Positions 16,629-26,175 of a stretch of 36,746 nt of DNA are shown here, piece by piece. The stretch spans positions 1 to 36,746 of the forward strand of contig SLOM01000019.1 of the NCBI GenBank assembly GCA_007132505.1, in the 5' to 3' direction. A program made the position numbers and the translations under genes. Below the pieces are notes generated by a model. It saw only the letters and a list, made by a program, of their open reading frames with translations, ran no database searches and was not told the origin of the DNA. Positions within the stretch are counted from its first letter, which is position 1. Each line of letters begins with the position of its first letter. This DNA comes from Candidatus Sumerlaeota bacterium. Its GTDB lineage: Bacteria > Sumerlaeota > Sumerlaeia > SLMS01.

Positions 16629-17932
16629 ACGGCACCTCCTTTTTCCCGCGCGTGCTGCTTGGCGGAGCGGTGGCATTCGGCCTCGCCGCCGGCAGCGCCC
16701 ACGCACTGGAGTTCGAAATCGAGTACGCCGATCCGGCGGATTACGGTTTCAACGACGACACACCCTACAACGGCGGCCCGCTAACCTACGGCGAGGTACG
16801 CCGCGAAGCCCTGGAGTATGCCATCGAATATTGGGAGTCGCGGATAGACGGCACAATCCCGGTCCGCCTCAGAACCTATTTCGACGATCTGGGTGGAACG
16901 GCAACGAGCGCCGTGCTGGCCAACGCCACACCGAGATACTGGGGAAGAGTAAACGAGGATGACAAGTTCCTTCCCCTTCACCTTATCAACCAGATGCTGG
17001 ATGTGGACAACACCCCGGCCGGCGAGTGGGAAATCCGGATCATATTCAATGCCGATATAGACGGAGACACCGTGCTCGGTGAAATCACGTGGAACTATGA
17101 ACTGGATAGCGACCCCACCGGGGTCCCCTCCTTCGTGAGGACCACGCTGCACGAACTCACCCACGGCATGGGCTTTGTAGACCTTATAGACGAGGACACC
17201 GGCGAGTGGCTGCTGGAGGATCCGAATAACAACGAGTTCTATCCCTCGGTGTTCGACACATTGCTTTACCTCGGAAATGATCCCGGAACTGCTCTGACAG
17301 CCCTTTCCGACGCCCAACGCCTGGACTCGCTCACAAGCGAGGATCTTTTTATCGGCGGGACGAACCTGGAGGGCGCCTTCGGTGATGAGAGGGCACCGAT
17401 CTATGCTCCGGACCCGTATGAGCTCGGGTCCTCCATCTCCCATTACGACCAGGGAGCCTTTGATCCCCCCGAGCTGATGGAACCCGCCCAAGTGGACGGG
17501 GAGGTCCGCTTGGGGTTGGCGGACAAGACGCTCGCGGACTTTGGATGGGGGCTCCTTGGCCCCGAGTATATGCCAAGCCTGACCTTTGACAGCGCCGGAC
17601 CCATCAGCGTGGACGAGGGAGAAAGCTTCGACCTCGTCTTTGAGCTGAATGGCGGCGCCACGGACCAAACGGTGACGTTCCTCCTCCGCCAGCTCGGGAA
17701 CGCAGAGGAGGGTGTGCACTATACGCTTGAGACAGCTAACCCCTCCATCAACCCGCCGGGCACATCCACCACTATCACCGTGGAGACCATTGCAGACTCC
17801 GTGGGAGAATCAGCGGTGGACTTTGAATTTCGGCTTATCAGGGTTGTGAATGCGGAGTTCGGCGAGATTCGAAGGTTTTCCGGCAGCATTGAGCCAGTCG
17901 AAACCCATATACCGGACTGGTACTTGTTCTGA
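16625..17932 (+). CDS. Secreted zinc metalloprotease without dockerin-like tail, copy 2
   Basis: A 435-residue paralogue of the protein at 14458-15912, starting at an ATG that overlaps the preceding stop. A signal peptide ends near GSAHALEFEI. The active site is H176-E-L-T-H180-G-M-G-F, with SHYDQGAF (His273) and ELMEP (Met285) at identical positions to copy 1, and Asp186 is also kept. The Calx-beta-like region is present (SVDEGESFDLVFEL, EEGVHYTLE). It ends after SGSIEPVETHIPDWYLF and lacks the roughly 48-residue dockerin-like tail of copy 1, so it may be freely released where copy 1 is retained, or the reverse. A strong palindrome follows, 33 bases after the stop. Confidence 0.85.
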   Translation: MNGTSFFPRVLLGGAVAFGLAAGSAHALEFEIEYADPADYGFNDDTPYNGGPLTYGEVRREALEYAIEYWESRIDGTIPVRLRTYFDDLGGTATSAVLANATPRYWGRVNEDDKFLPLHLINQMLDVDNTPAGEWEIRIIFNADIDGDTVLGEITWNYELDSDPTGVPSFVRTTLHELTHGMGFVDLIDEDTGEWLLEDPNNNEFYPSVFDTLLYLGNDPGTALTALSDAQRLDSLTSEDLFIGGTNLEGAFGDERAPIYAPDPYELGSSISHYDQGAFDPPELMEPAQVDGEVRLGLADKTLADFGWGLLGPEYMPSLTFDSAGPISVDEGESFDLVFELNGGATDQTVTFLLRQLGNAEEGVHYTLETANPSINPPGTSTTITVETIADSVGESAVDFEFRLIRVVNAEFGEIRRFSGSIEPVETHIPDWYLF

Positions 17933-17964
17933 CGCGAGGCTGCTCTTGGTAACTGCACCATCCT

Positions 17965-17990
17965 CCCCCGCCGGGCATCCCCGGCGGGGG
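17965..17990. terminator. Bidirectional terminator-like hairpin between convergent genes
   Basis: A perfect 11-bp stem CCCCCGCCGGG / CCCGGCGGGGG with a CATC loop lies between metalloprotease 2 (ends 17932) and the convergent transglutaminase gene (ends 18015). ATTTG follows on the plus strand and AGGA on the minus strand. The position and symmetry fit a shared terminator, though T tracts are short. Confidence 0.7.
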
Positions 17991-18014
17991 ATTTGCATTC
18001 AGCGGGGAGTGCCC

Positions 18015-20303
18015 TCAGGCGGTGCCGCTGCGGCCCTGGCGGACCCTGCGGAGGAGGGCACGGATGGCACGCTCGCTGGCCGATGTCCGCCGGCGGAAGC
18101 GCCACTCCGTGTATAGACGGGCGAGCTCGGATGCGGTGCCGCGGTCCAGCCCGCGCCGGCCGGCGGCATGGCGGATCGCCTCTCCCGGCGACATGCCCGG
18201 AGGCGGCAGCCCTCCCTCCGATTCGAGTTCCCTCAGCAGGCGCAGGAAGAGGCGGGGGATTCCGGGTTCCCCGCCCGGGAGAGCAGCGGCGGCGGTGTGC
18301 CCGGCGCGCGAACCAACCCTCCGCAGGCTCCAGCGGCGGTGCGCGTATATCGCAACCGCGTTGAGGGCCAGCAGGAGAGCCGCCAGGACCAGCAGGGGCG
18401 GTTCGGTGGCGTTGCGGCGGACGCGCTTGCCCGCGCGGAGCAGGGCCCCGTTCTCCCATTCCTCCAAGGTCTCGTAACCGCGCTCCCGCACCTGCCGGAG
18501 CAGGTCCGACTGCATCTGCAGGTCGTAGCTTTCCATGAGTTGCAAGGCGTGGCGCAGGGGATGGCCCAGCAGCCAGGCGGCCTCGGCCGTGGAGGCCCAT
18601 GCCGGGAGTGCAGCGTAGAGCGGGGAGGGCGTCGGGTCGAAGGGCACCCAGCCATCCTCTCCGTCGTGCACCTCCACCCAGGCGTGGGCATGGCGATGAC
18701 GCACGAGATGGACACTGTCCTGGCCGCTCGTGCCGCGGGGGTCGCTGCCACTGAACCCGACGGCCAGGCGGGCCGGAATGCCTTGTTCCCGCAACACGAT
18801 CGCCATCGCGGAGGCGAACAGCTCGCAGTGACCGCGGAGCGAACCGGTCATGAACTGCTCCAGGACGGCGCTGGTGTTGTCCAGGTGCGTCAAGTCGAGC
18901 GAATAGCGTCCGTTGCGGCGGAAGTACTTCTCGACGACTCCGGCAGTCTCTACAGGCCCGCCATATTCCCCGCCGGGAGGCAGTATGCGGCCGGCGAGTT
19001 CGTGCACAGCCGGGGCGAGTGCGGCCGGGACCTCGAGGTGCTCGGGGCGGGGTTCCCCGCGGAGAAGCGGTCCGTCCGGCCGGCGTATTGGCCCGCGCAG
19101 GGAGAGGACCCCGTACTCCGAGGCCGTGCGGAGAATACCGGCTTCCACGGTTCCGCCGGGGTGCAGCATCAGGCTGGCCCCGCGGGGAGGTGATTGGAAG
19201 GCGGTGGTGCTCTCCGGCAGTGGGAGCGCCGGACCGGGGAAATCAATGGGGCGGATGGTCAGAAGGTCATGCGCTCCCTCCGTGCGGGTGGAGGAGTCCC
19301 TGGCGATGGCGTAGTCCGGCGGAAGGAGCGAACGCGGGGCAGCCGCATGCCCCTCACCGGAGGGCGCACGGCGCCAGACCTCGCCGTCGAACAGGTCGAG
19401 CGGATGAACCCGCAGGCGCAGCCGCTCGGCCCCGTGAAACGCCGGAGGGACGGTGAGCTTGAGCGCCACGCCCTCGGTCTCCCGCAGCATGGTCATGCCC
19501 TGAAGGTGGACCTTGCCGGAGAAACCCGTCTCAAGCATTGCGCGGGCTGGCTGGGAGGGGAGGAGGAGTTCCCGGCTGGCGGGCTCCAGAATGTGCGTGC
19601 GGGGAATCGCGAGGAAGACGAGCAGCGCGAGTCCCCCCACCACGGGGGCAATCAGCCAGGGACGCATGGGCGAGAAATGCTCCAGACCGGCCCAGTTGCG
19701 CCTGCCAGGCCCGTGCCCCGCCGCCATCGCATTCACCGCCAGCGCCGACATGAAGGGCATCGCGGCCGCACACCAGACAAGGAGAAGTGCCAGCCCTGCC
19801 GCGCCCGGCTCGCCCAGCGATGCCACGAGCATCATCAGCGCCGTCAGGCACCAGATCTCCACGTACTCTTTCCGCCCCCGCCCGGTGTACCAGCGCTGCA
19901 GCAGCAGAAAGAGACAGATCAGCACCAGGACCGTGTGGGCCGGCAGCGCGAGTATCAGCTGCCCGGTAAGACTCACCACGATGAAAACAATGACGGCCCA
20001 GTTCCAAGCCCGCCGGTAGCCGGGGGGGAGAGGCTGCCTGCCGAGGTAGAGGCCCGGCAGAATCGCCAGTCCCACGAAGGCCAGCAGCATCCCGGGCACC
20101 TGCGGGACGTGATACAGGGCGGCGATCGCTGCGAGCGTCAACACGATGCCCCCGGCCTCCAGTCGCCGCAGCGCGGAGGGGAGGATGGATGCGGTTCGCG
20201 CCGGGGTATTGCTGGGCGGTTGAGGCACGGTCAGTTCACCGGTCCGGGCGTGGTGGACCGCGGAGGTCTTCTGGGGCTCATGGTTTTCCCGGGGCCGGGC
20301 CAT
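18015..20303 (-). CDS. TgpA-like membrane transglutaminase-domain protein
   Basis: A 762-residue protein starting at an ATG at 20303. After a polar N-terminus there are about six membrane helices (residues 50-230), then a large external region. The transglutaminase-like core has the triad Cys493 (GHCELFASAMAIVLRE), His540 (HAHAWVEV) and Asp556 (FDPTPS). One more membrane helix near 655 (LLVLAALLLALNAVAIY) is followed by a cytoplasmic helical DUF4129-like tail. This order (DUF3488, transglutaminase core, DUF4129) is that of TgpA. In many bacteria such genes follow moxR and DUF58 genes; here it stands alone between convergent and divergent neighbours. Its biochemical role is likely a protease or amide-group transferase in the periplasm, unproven. 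Confidence 0.85.
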   Translation of the reverse strand: MARPRENHEPQKTSAVHHARTGELTVPQPPSNTPARTASILPSALRRLEAGGIVLTLAAIAALYHVPQVPGMLLAFVGLAILPGLYLGRQPLPPGYRRAWNWAVIVFIVVSLTGQLILALPAHTVLVLICLFLLLQRWYTGRGRKEYVEIWCLTALMMLVASLGEPGAAGLALLLVWCAAAMPFMSALAVNAMAAGHGPGRRNWAGLEHFSPMRPWLIAPVVGGLALLVFLAIPRTHILEPASRELLLPSQPARAMLETGFSGKVHLQGMTMLRETEGVALKLTVPPAFHGAERLRLRVHPLDLFDGEVWRRAPSGEGHAAAPRSLLPPDYAIARDSSTRTEGAHDLLTIRPIDFPGPALPLPESTTAFQSPPRGASLMLHPGGTVEAGILRTASEYGVLSLRGPIRRPDGPLLRGEPRPEHLEVPAALAPAVHELAGRILPPGGEYGGPVETAGVVEKYFRRNGRYSLDLTHLDNTSAVLEQFMTGSLRGHCELFASAMAIVLREQGIPARLAVGFSGSDPRGTSGQDSVHLVRHRHAHAWVEVHDGEDGWVPFDPTPSPLYAALPAWASTAEAAWLLGHPLRHALQLMESYDLQMQSDLLRQVRERGYETLEEWENGALLRAGKRVRRNATEPPLLVLAALLLALNAVAIYAHRRWSLRRVGSRAGHTAAAALPGGEPGIPRLFLRLLRELESEGGLPPPGMSPGEAIRHAAGRRGLDRGTASELARLYTEWRFRRRTSASERAIRALLRRVRQGRSGTA

Positions 20304-20440
20304 GACAAGTCCGAAAGCGGCAGCCCGCCACCCGGGGGCATCCTTGTGCCGGGCGAAAGCCTTGACCGCCCCGCGCTCCTCCCCGAAGGAAAGGGCAATT
20401 CAGAAATGGGGGCTTACCCCCGTTCGCGCCGAGGTGCCTC

Positions 20441-22171
20441 ATGCGCTCAGCCCTGCCGCTTGTCCTCTCCCTGCCGTTTCTGGCCGCCACCATGGCGCCC
20501 ACGGCCGCTGCAGACCTTGCCGTGCCCGGCCGCACGCCGGCGAACGCACACCTGGTCATCAGCATCCCCTCCACTGATGGGGCCTGGAGCGACCTCGCGA
20601 AGACACCCCTCGCGGCACCACTGGAGGAGAGGGTCAATTCGCTGATGGGGTTCGGCGAACCCGACAGCCCCGGCATGCAGCAGATGATCGCATCGCTGGA
20701 GGAGGAGCTTGGGTATTCGCTCTCACTGCCGGACTTGATGACGCAAACACTGAACGGCGTGGATGTCTATTTCCTGGATCAGGGAGGCCAGGCGGGCTAT
20801 CTGGCCAATGCGGCCTTCAACAACCCGTCGGACGCGCGGCGCACCTTCCAGCAAATCCGCACCGAGGCCGGCCAGGCGCGGGGCGTCACCCGGGGCGTCT
20901 CTGCGGCCACTGTCGTGGAGTCCGTCTCCGGCAGGGCCCAGTTGCTGGAGCTGCCGGCCTTCGAGATGTTCTTCGCCCTGGAGGACAACATCCTCAGCTA
21001 CGGCACCCAGAAACGCTTCGTGGAAAGCGCACTGGCCAACGAGGGCGGGGTGCTCTTCCAGTCGAACTACTACTTCAGCTTCATGGACGAACTGGAGGAT
21101 GAGGAGGCCAGCCTGTGGGTGTTCGGTGAGCCGATCTGGCTGCTGGACCTTGTGCCACGGGAGGCCGTGGCGCCCGTCGTGCGAGCGTTCCTTCAGCACC
21201 CGCCGCCGCTCGGGCTCAAGGCAAGGGTCAGCCCCGAGGCTCTGTACTGCGTGACGTTCGTCCCCCAAGGGGAGATGAGCGCACCCGAGCGCCGTTTCAC
21301 CCTGGCCGCACCTCCGCCAGGCCGGCTTCCGATCCTGGATCATATCCCGGCGGGGAGCGAGTTCATGTATGCCACGAACGCCTTCGACGGCGTCCACCTT
21401 CTCGAGCGCGCGCTGGCCTCGCTCCCCCGGGAAGAGAACGAGTTCCCCATCTCCTCCGAGGGGCTTCAGCACAGCGTGGAGGCAAGCCGCGATCTGCTCG
21501 GGTTCGACATCGAGACGGACCTGCTGGCCAATGCCGGGCCGGACCTTGCGTTGGCAGTGTGGCCGGACGGAGCAGACGGGCAGGGGGCGGCAATGCCTGA
21601 CTTCCTGTTCGCCGCCAATCTGCGCGACCCAGAGCGGGTGGAAGACGTGCTCAGCATCCTCGAGGACGTGCTCGACAACAGTCTGGCTCCGCCGGCCCGG
21701 GCCGGCAGAGGTGGCGAGGACGCCACGCCCGCTCCTGTGCCGCCGCTGTTCCTCCGTGAGAACATATTGGGCGAGCGGGTCCATGTCGTGAATCCCGAGC
21801 GCGCCGGCATCGGCGAGGACGGGATGCTGCCCGCCTACACCATCACCCGGGCAGGCATGTTCCTGCTCGCAGGGGACAGGGAAGTCCTGCGCCGGTCGCT
21901 CCAGGCCAGGAGGGAGGAGGTCCCCTCCATGCGCGCCGACAGCGGTTTCCTTGAGCACGCCGAGATCTTCGGCGGAGAGCGGAACACGCAATGGTATATC
22001 CGTGTCCCAACCCTGAGGCAGCACGCATATCTGCTGGGCTTCCTGCCCACGGAGATGCCTGCGATGCTCATGGATCCACCGGAGTACGTGGACTCCTTCT
22101 CGCTCGGCACCATCTATACGCCTGCGGGCGCCCGGCGGGAGTTCCTCGTCCACTTCGGGAACAGCGAATAG
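20441..22171 (+). CDS. Exported protein of unknown function (DUF3352-like)
   Basis: A 576-residue protein starting at the ATG at 20441 with GAGGTG upstream. A signal peptide is evident (MRSALPLVLSLPFLAATMAP, then TAAA). The mature part alternates helices and strands, with phrases such as ANAHLVISIP, GVDVYFLDQGGQAG and GPDLALAVWPDGA. This pattern (a substrate-like N-terminal AHLVI strand, paired domains, a second half echoing the first with AGSEFMYATNAFDGVH) recalls DUF3352-type exported proteins; I give this link low weight. No catalytic motif, cysteines of note or membrane anchor beyond the signal are seen. It is divergent from the transglutaminase gene across a 137-bp gap and is followed by a strong terminator. 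Confidence 0.6.
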   Translation: MRSALPLVLSLPFLAATMAPTAAADLAVPGRTPANAHLVISIPSTDGAWSDLAKTPLAAPLEERVNSLMGFGEPDSPGMQQMIASLEEELGYSLSLPDLMTQTLNGVDVYFLDQGGQAGYLANAAFNNPSDARRTFQQIRTEAGQARGVTRGVSAATVVESVSGRAQLLELPAFEMFFALEDNILSYGTQKRFVESALANEGGVLFQSNYYFSFMDELEDEEASLWVFGEPIWLLDLVPREAVAPVVRAFLQHPPPLGLKARVSPEALYCVTFVPQGEMSAPERRFTLAAPPPGRLPILDHIPAGSEFMYATNAFDGVHLLERALASLPREENEFPISSEGLQHSVEASRDLLGFDIETDLLANAGPDLALAVWPDGADGQGAAMPDFLFAANLRDPERVEDVLSILEDVLDNSLAPPARAGRGGEDATPAPVPPLFLRENILGERVHVVNPERAGIGEDGMLPAYTITRAGMFLLAGDREVLRRSLQARREEVPSMRADSGFLEHAEIFGGERNTQWYIRVPTLRQHAYLLGFLPTEMPAMLMDPPEYVDSFSLGTIYTPAGARREFLVHFGNSE

Positions 22172-22279
22172 GCGGCTTTGCCGGCGAAAGTGCTGCAACC
22201 GGTGGCGGACGATTACTCCATGATGAATACCTTGGGATAGTCATCCCGCGCATTCGCATCCGCACCCACAGGATACAAG

Positions 22280-22318
22280 AACGCCCGGCGGTGGCTGGTG
22301 AGCCTTCCGCCGGGCGTT
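22280..22318. terminator. Bidirectional intrinsic terminator between convergent genes
   Basis: A perfect 12-bp stem AACGCCCGGCGG (22280-22291) / CCGCCGGGCGTT (22307-22318) with a 15-base loop lies between the exported-protein gene (ends 22171) and dnaK (ends 22350). Plus-strand read-out is GTTTCCTT, minus-strand GTTCTTGT, so it can serve both. Confidence 0.8.
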
Positions 22319-22349
22319 TCCTTGCACGGGGTCTTGCGAAGCGGCTGGG

Positions 22350-24299
22350 TTACTCCTGCTTCTTGTCCTTGTCCACGGGCTCGTACTCGGCGTCCACGAC
22401 GTCGTCCTGCCCTTGCGCGCCGTTGGGCTGGCCCTCGGGGCCGGCCTGGGGACCTGCCTGCGGGCCGGCGCCGGCGGCTCCTGCCGCTCCTCCGGCCGCG
22501 GACTGGTACACCCGCTGGCTGAGTTCGTGGAAGACCTTGTTGACCTGTTCGGTGTGGGTCTTCATGCCCTCGTGGTCGTTGGATTCCACGGCACGGCGCA
22601 GGTCGCCGAGTACGTCGTTGATCTTGCCCTTGTCGTCGGGGGAGAGCTTGTCCCCGAGTTCATTCATGGACTTCTCGACCGTATAGACGAGTGTTTCGGC
22701 GTTGTTCTTCGTGGTGACTTGTTCGCGGCGCTTGCGGTCCTCGTCGGCATGTGCCTCGGCGTCGCGCACCATGTTCTTGATTTCGTCCTCGGTGAGTCCG
22801 GAGCCCGCCTCGATGCGGATTTTCTGGCTCTTGCCGGTGCCGAGGTCCTTGGCGCTGACGTGGAGGATGCCGTTGGCGTCAATATCGAAGGTCACCTCGA
22901 TTTGCGGGATGCCGCGTGGAGCGGGCGGGATGCCGTCGAGGTTGAAGTTCCCCAGCAGCTTGTTGTCCGCGGCCATCTCGCGCTCGCCCTGGTAGACCTT
23001 GACGGTGACGGTGGTCTGGTTGTCAGCGGCGGTGGAGAAGATCTCGCTCTTCTTTGCGGGGATGGTCGTGTTGCGCTCGATGAGTTTTGTCATGACGCCG
23101 CCGAGCGTCTCGATGCCGAGCGAGAGCGGAGTCACGTCGAGCAGCAGCACGTCGGACACGTCGCCCGCCAGCACGCCCCCCTGGATCGCGGCGCCAATGG
23201 CCACCACCTCGTCCGGGTTGACGGACTTGTTCGGCTCGCGGCCGAAGACCTTCTTCACCTGCTCCTGCACGTAGGGTATGCGGGTCGAGCCACCGACGAG
23301 GATGACCTCGTTGATGTCGGAGGCCTGGACGCCGGCGTCCTGAAGCGCCTTGCGGCAGGGCTCGATGGTCTTGTCTATGATCGGCGCGGCCAGCTTCTCG
23401 AACTGCGCGCGGGTGAGGTCCATGACGAGGTGCTTCGGCCCGCTGGCGTCCGCGGTGATGAACGGCAGGTTGATGGTGGTGGTCATGGAGGAGGACAGCT
23501 CGATCTTGGCCTTCTCCGCGGCCTCCTTGAGGCGCTGAAGCGCCATGCGGTCCTGCCGCAGGTCCACCCCGTTCTCCTTCTTGAAATCCTCAGCCAGGTG
23601 ATCCATGAGGACCTGGTCAATGTCGTCGCCGCCGAGGTGGGTGTCGCCATGGGTTGACTTCACCTCGAAGACACCGTCGCCGAGTTCAAGGATGGAGATG
23701 TCGAAGGTGCCGCCGCCGAAGTCGAAGACGGCGATCTTCTCATCATTCTTCTTGTCGAGGCCGTAGGCGAGGGCCGCTGCGGTGGGCTCGTTGATGATGC
23801 GGCGGACGTTCAGGCCCGCGATGCGCCCGGCGTCCTTGGTGGCTTGGCGCTGCGAGTCGTTGAAGTACGCCGGCACGGTGATGACAGCTTCCTCGACCTT
23901 GTGGCCAAGGTAGTCCTCCGCCGTCTGCTTCATCTTTTGTATGATCATGGCGGAGATTTCCGGCGGCGAGTACTGCTTGCCGCGGATTTCCACCGCCGCG
24001 TCCCCGTTCTGCGCTTCCTTGATGTGGTAGGGGACGCGCTTGACTTCGCCGGTGCGCTCGGCCTCTTCGTACTTCATCCCCATGAATCGCTTCACGGAGA
24101 AGATGGTGTTCTCGGGGTTGGTGACGGCCTGGCGCTTGGCCACCTGGCCGACGAGCCGTTCGCCGTCCTTGGTGAACGCCACGACCGACGGCGTCGTCCG
24201 CCCGCCTTCCGCGGAGGAGATCACGGCGGTCTTGCCGCCTTCCATGACGGACACGCAGCTGTATGTGGTTCCGAGGTCTATTCCTATGACTTTGGGCAT
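22350..24299 (-). CDS. dnaK: Chaperone protein DnaK (Hsp70)
   Basis: A 649-residue Hsp70 starting at the ATG at 24299 with AAGGAG nine bases before. The ATPase domain opens with [18 protein letters not shown] and contains [32 protein letters not shown] and [14 protein letters not shown]. The substrate-binding domain has [20 protein letters not shown] and an Ala/Gly/Pro/Gln-rich tail before the final [15 protein letters not shown], the usual EEVD-like bacterial end. It is complete and of normal length. grpE and dnaJ are not adjacent. No CIRCE element is visible upstream, so HrcA control is not supported; I also see no clear heat-shock promoter. A hairpin terminator follows the gene. Confidence 0.98.
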   Translation of the reverse strand: MPKVIGIDLGTTYSCVSVMEGGKTAVISSAEGGRTTPSVVAFTKDGERLVGQVAKRQAVTNPENTIFSVKRFMGMKYEEAERTGEVKRVPYHIKEAQNGDAAVEIRGKQYSPPEISAMIIQKMKQTAEDYLGHKVEEAVITVPAYFNDSQRQATKDAGRIAGLNVRRIINEPTAAALAYGLDKKNDEKIAVFDFGGGTFDISILELGDGVFEVKSTHGDTHLGGDDIDQVLMDHLAEDFKKENGVDLRQDRMALQRLKEAAEKAKIELSSSMTTTINLPFITADASGPKHLVMDLTRAQFEKLAAPIIDKTIEPCRKALQDAGVQASDINEVILVGGSTRIPYVQEQVKKVFGREPNKSVNPDEVVAIGAAIQGGVLAGDVSDVLLLDVTPLSLGIETLGGVMTKLIERNTTIPAKKSEIFSTAADNQTTVTVKVYQGEREMAADNKLLGNFNLDGIPPAPRGIPQIEVTFDIDANGILHVSAKDLGTGKSQKIRIEAGSGLTEDEIKNMVRDAEAHADEDRKRREQVTTKNNAETLVYTVEKSMNELGDKLSPDDKGKINDVLGDLRRAVESNDHEGMKTHTEQVNKVFHELSQRVYQSAAGGAAGAAGAGPQAGPQAGPEGQPNGAQGQDDVVDAEYEPVDKDKKQE

Positions 24300-24525
24300 C
24301 TTTCAGACTCCTTCGTGAGACTTCCCGCGCGGTGTCGGGTGCAAGATGCTGACCAGCCCCGCAAGCCGCTCATACCGGAGGAATCCGGCATTTTGCGGGA
24401 CTCACGGCGGTTCGGCAGGCCCCGTCAGCCGGCGCGGCGGGTCAGAATGAAACATGTGAGTAACTGGGTGTTTCGGGGGGAGGGAGCGGCGGCGCGGGTC
24501 AGGGCAGGAGGCGTCCGTGGCCCTC

Positions 24526-26175
24526 TCAGAACTCCTCCCACGTGTCGTCGGTGCCGCGTTCGGTGAGGGGGGCGCTCCCGTGGCGCATGCGGTTCTCGGA
24601 GACAGCCCGTGCGATCATGAATTGCTTGAGGTAGTCAGGGCCGCCGGCCTTGGCGCCGATGCCGCTCAGGCGGTAGCCGCCGAACGGCTGGCGGGCGACG
24701 ATGGCGCCGGTGATGGTGCGGTTCAGGTAAAGGTTGCCGCATTGGAAGTCCTGGCGGGCGCGCTCAAGGTGGGAGACGGTGCGTGAATGCACGCCGCCGG
24801 TGAGCGCATAGGGCGTGGAGTTGGCGATGCGGAGCGCCTCGTCGAAGTCACCGGCGCGGAGCACGGCCACGACGGGGCCGAAGATTTCCTCCTGGGCGAG
24901 GCGGTGGGTGGAGGAGGCCACCTCGAAGATGGCAGGAGGGACGAAGTGCCCCTTTCCGGCAAGGGCCGTCACGTCCGCGCGATAGACGGGCCGGGCGGAC
25001 TCCTCCCCCATGCGGATGTAGCTGTGAACCTTTTCCGCCGCCTCAGCGTCTATAACGGGGGGAACCTGCGTGCCGGGGTCCCCGGCGGGGCCGGTCTTGA
25101 GCGACTCCACTGCCTCGCGGAAACGCCGCAGATAGACATCGTAGACGTCGTCCAGCAGAATGAGGCGGGAGAGCGCGGAGCACTTCTGCCCGGCGAAGCC
25201 GTAGGCCGAATAGACAGCATCCGGGACGGAGGCATCGAGGTCCGCACTGCTGTCCACGATGAGGGCGTTCTTGCCGCCCATTTCGGTGACGATCTTCTTG
25301 ACGAAGGGAAGCCCCTCCTGCTGGGCGGCGACGGCCTCGCGCTGGATGAGCAGACCGACATCCCTGCTGCCGGTAAAGACGATCATCCGGACATCAGGGT
25401 GGCGGACGAGATGGGCTCCGCAGACCTCCCCCCGCCCGGGAAGGAAGTTGAATACGCCGGGGGGCGCGCCCGCCTCCTCCAGCAGCCGCGCGTACAGCCA
25501 GGCCACGAGCGGTGTCTGTTCGGCAGGTTTCAGGATGACGGTGTTGCCGGTCACAAGCGCGGCGGAACTCATGCCCACGGGAATGGCGAGTGGGAAATTC
25601 CAGGGGCCTATCACCGCCACGACTCCGAGGGGGTGGTAGGAGAGGTCGTTGTACTCGCCGAGAATGTAGGGCTGGAGGCGCTTTCTGCCGGATAGACGGA
25701 TGGCCTCGCGCGCGTAGTATTCGAGGAAGTCAATCGCCTCCGCCACGTCGGCGTCGGCTTCGTGCCATGGTTTCGCTGCCTCGTACACCTCGAGCGCTGA
25801 GAACAGGTGGCGGCGCTGGCGCATGAGGTCGGCGGTGCGGAGCAGGAGCGCGGCGCGGTCCTCAGCGGTGGTGTGGGACCAGTCCTCGAAGGCGCGGCGT
25901 GCGGTGGCAACGGCCTTGTCCGCGGCGGCCTGATCCGCGGCGCTGGAGCGGCCGCAAAGCAGCGAGGTGTCCGATGGCGAGACGGAGGGGATCGTCTCCT
26001 CCGTTTCGATGCGCTTGCCGCCGATCAGGAGAGGCGCCTCGAGGGGAAGCCGGGCGCGTATATCCGCCATGGCACGCTGGAAGGCCTCGCGCTCCTCGCG
26101 GCGGGAGAAGTCGGTGAGGGGCTCGTTTCTGAACGGCGGGAGCGCGGTGGAAACCACGCGGGCGGCGGTGCTCAT
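24526..26175 (-). CDS. Delta-1-pyrroline-5-carboxylate dehydrogenase
   Basis: A 549-residue aldehyde dehydrogenase of the P5C dehydrogenase type (RocA/PruA). It oxidises glutamate semialdehyde to glutamate with NAD+, the second step of proline breakdown. Motifs: VVAVIGPWNFPLAIP and NTVILKPAEQTP (NAD binding), IVFTGSRDVG, Glu298 in VTEMGGKNALIV, catalytic Cys332 in GFAGQKCSALSR, and EEIFGPVVAVLR. The roughly 60-residue N-terminal extension (LPPFRNEP, then REEREAFQRAM and a GGKRIETE strand) is usual for this family. The ATG at 26175 overlaps the proline dehydrogenase stop (ATGA) with GGAGGA upstream in that gene, so the two are translationally coupled and function as one pathway. Confidence 0.95.
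   Translation of the reverse strand: MSTAARVVSTALPPFRNEPLTDFSRREEREAFQRAMADIRARLPLEAPLLIGGKRIETEETIPSVSPSDTSLLCGRSSAADQAAADKAVATARRAFEDWSHTTAEDRAALLLRTADLMRQRRHLFSALEVYEAAKPWHEADADVAEAIDFLEYYAREAIRLSGRKRLQPYILGEYNDLSYHPLGVVAVIGPWNFPLAIPVGMSSAALVTGNTVILKPAEQTPLVAWLYARLLEEAGAPPGVFNFLPGRGEVCGAHLVRHPDVRMIVFTGSRDVGLLIQREAVAAQQEGLPFVKKIVTEMGGKNALIVDSSADLDASVPDAVYSAYGFAGQKCSALSRLILLDDVYDVYLRRFREAVESLKTGPAGDPGTQVPPVIDAEAAEKVHSYIRMGEESARPVYRADVTALAGKGHFVPPAIFEVASSTHRLAQEEIFGPVVAVLRAGDFDEALRIANSTPYALTGGVHSRTVSHLERARQDFQCGNLYLNRTITGAIVARQPFGGYRLSGIGAKAGGPDYLKQFMIARAVSENRMRHGSAPLTERGTDDTWEEF

Larger units (their letters stand above)
14021..17932 (+). repeat. Tandem duplication of a two-gene unit
   Basis: Unit 1 (14021-15912) and unit 2 (16188-17932) each have a 146-residue protein gene followed by a metalloprotease gene overlapping it by ATGA. 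Proteins align without gaps: the small proteins are identical at about 106 of 146 positions, and the proteases keep the zinc motif (H176), downstream His (H273) and Met (M285) at the same residue numbers. Divergence is considerable, so the duplication is old. Upstream, both units share a short AGCTTGAG (13911-13918 and 16070-16077). Confidence 0.9.

Noticed and set aside
22413-23657. A 414-codon open frame opposite dnaK
   Set aside because: Antisense shadow of a highly conserved gene; sequence is Val/Asp/Leu/Gly-rich without motifs.
24300-24525. CIRCE or heat-shock promoter upstream of dnaK
   Set aside because: No TTAGCACTC inverted repeat and no CTTGAA/CCCCAT pair found on the minus strand; only a small CCGGA-GGAA-TCCGG hairpin (24375-24388).
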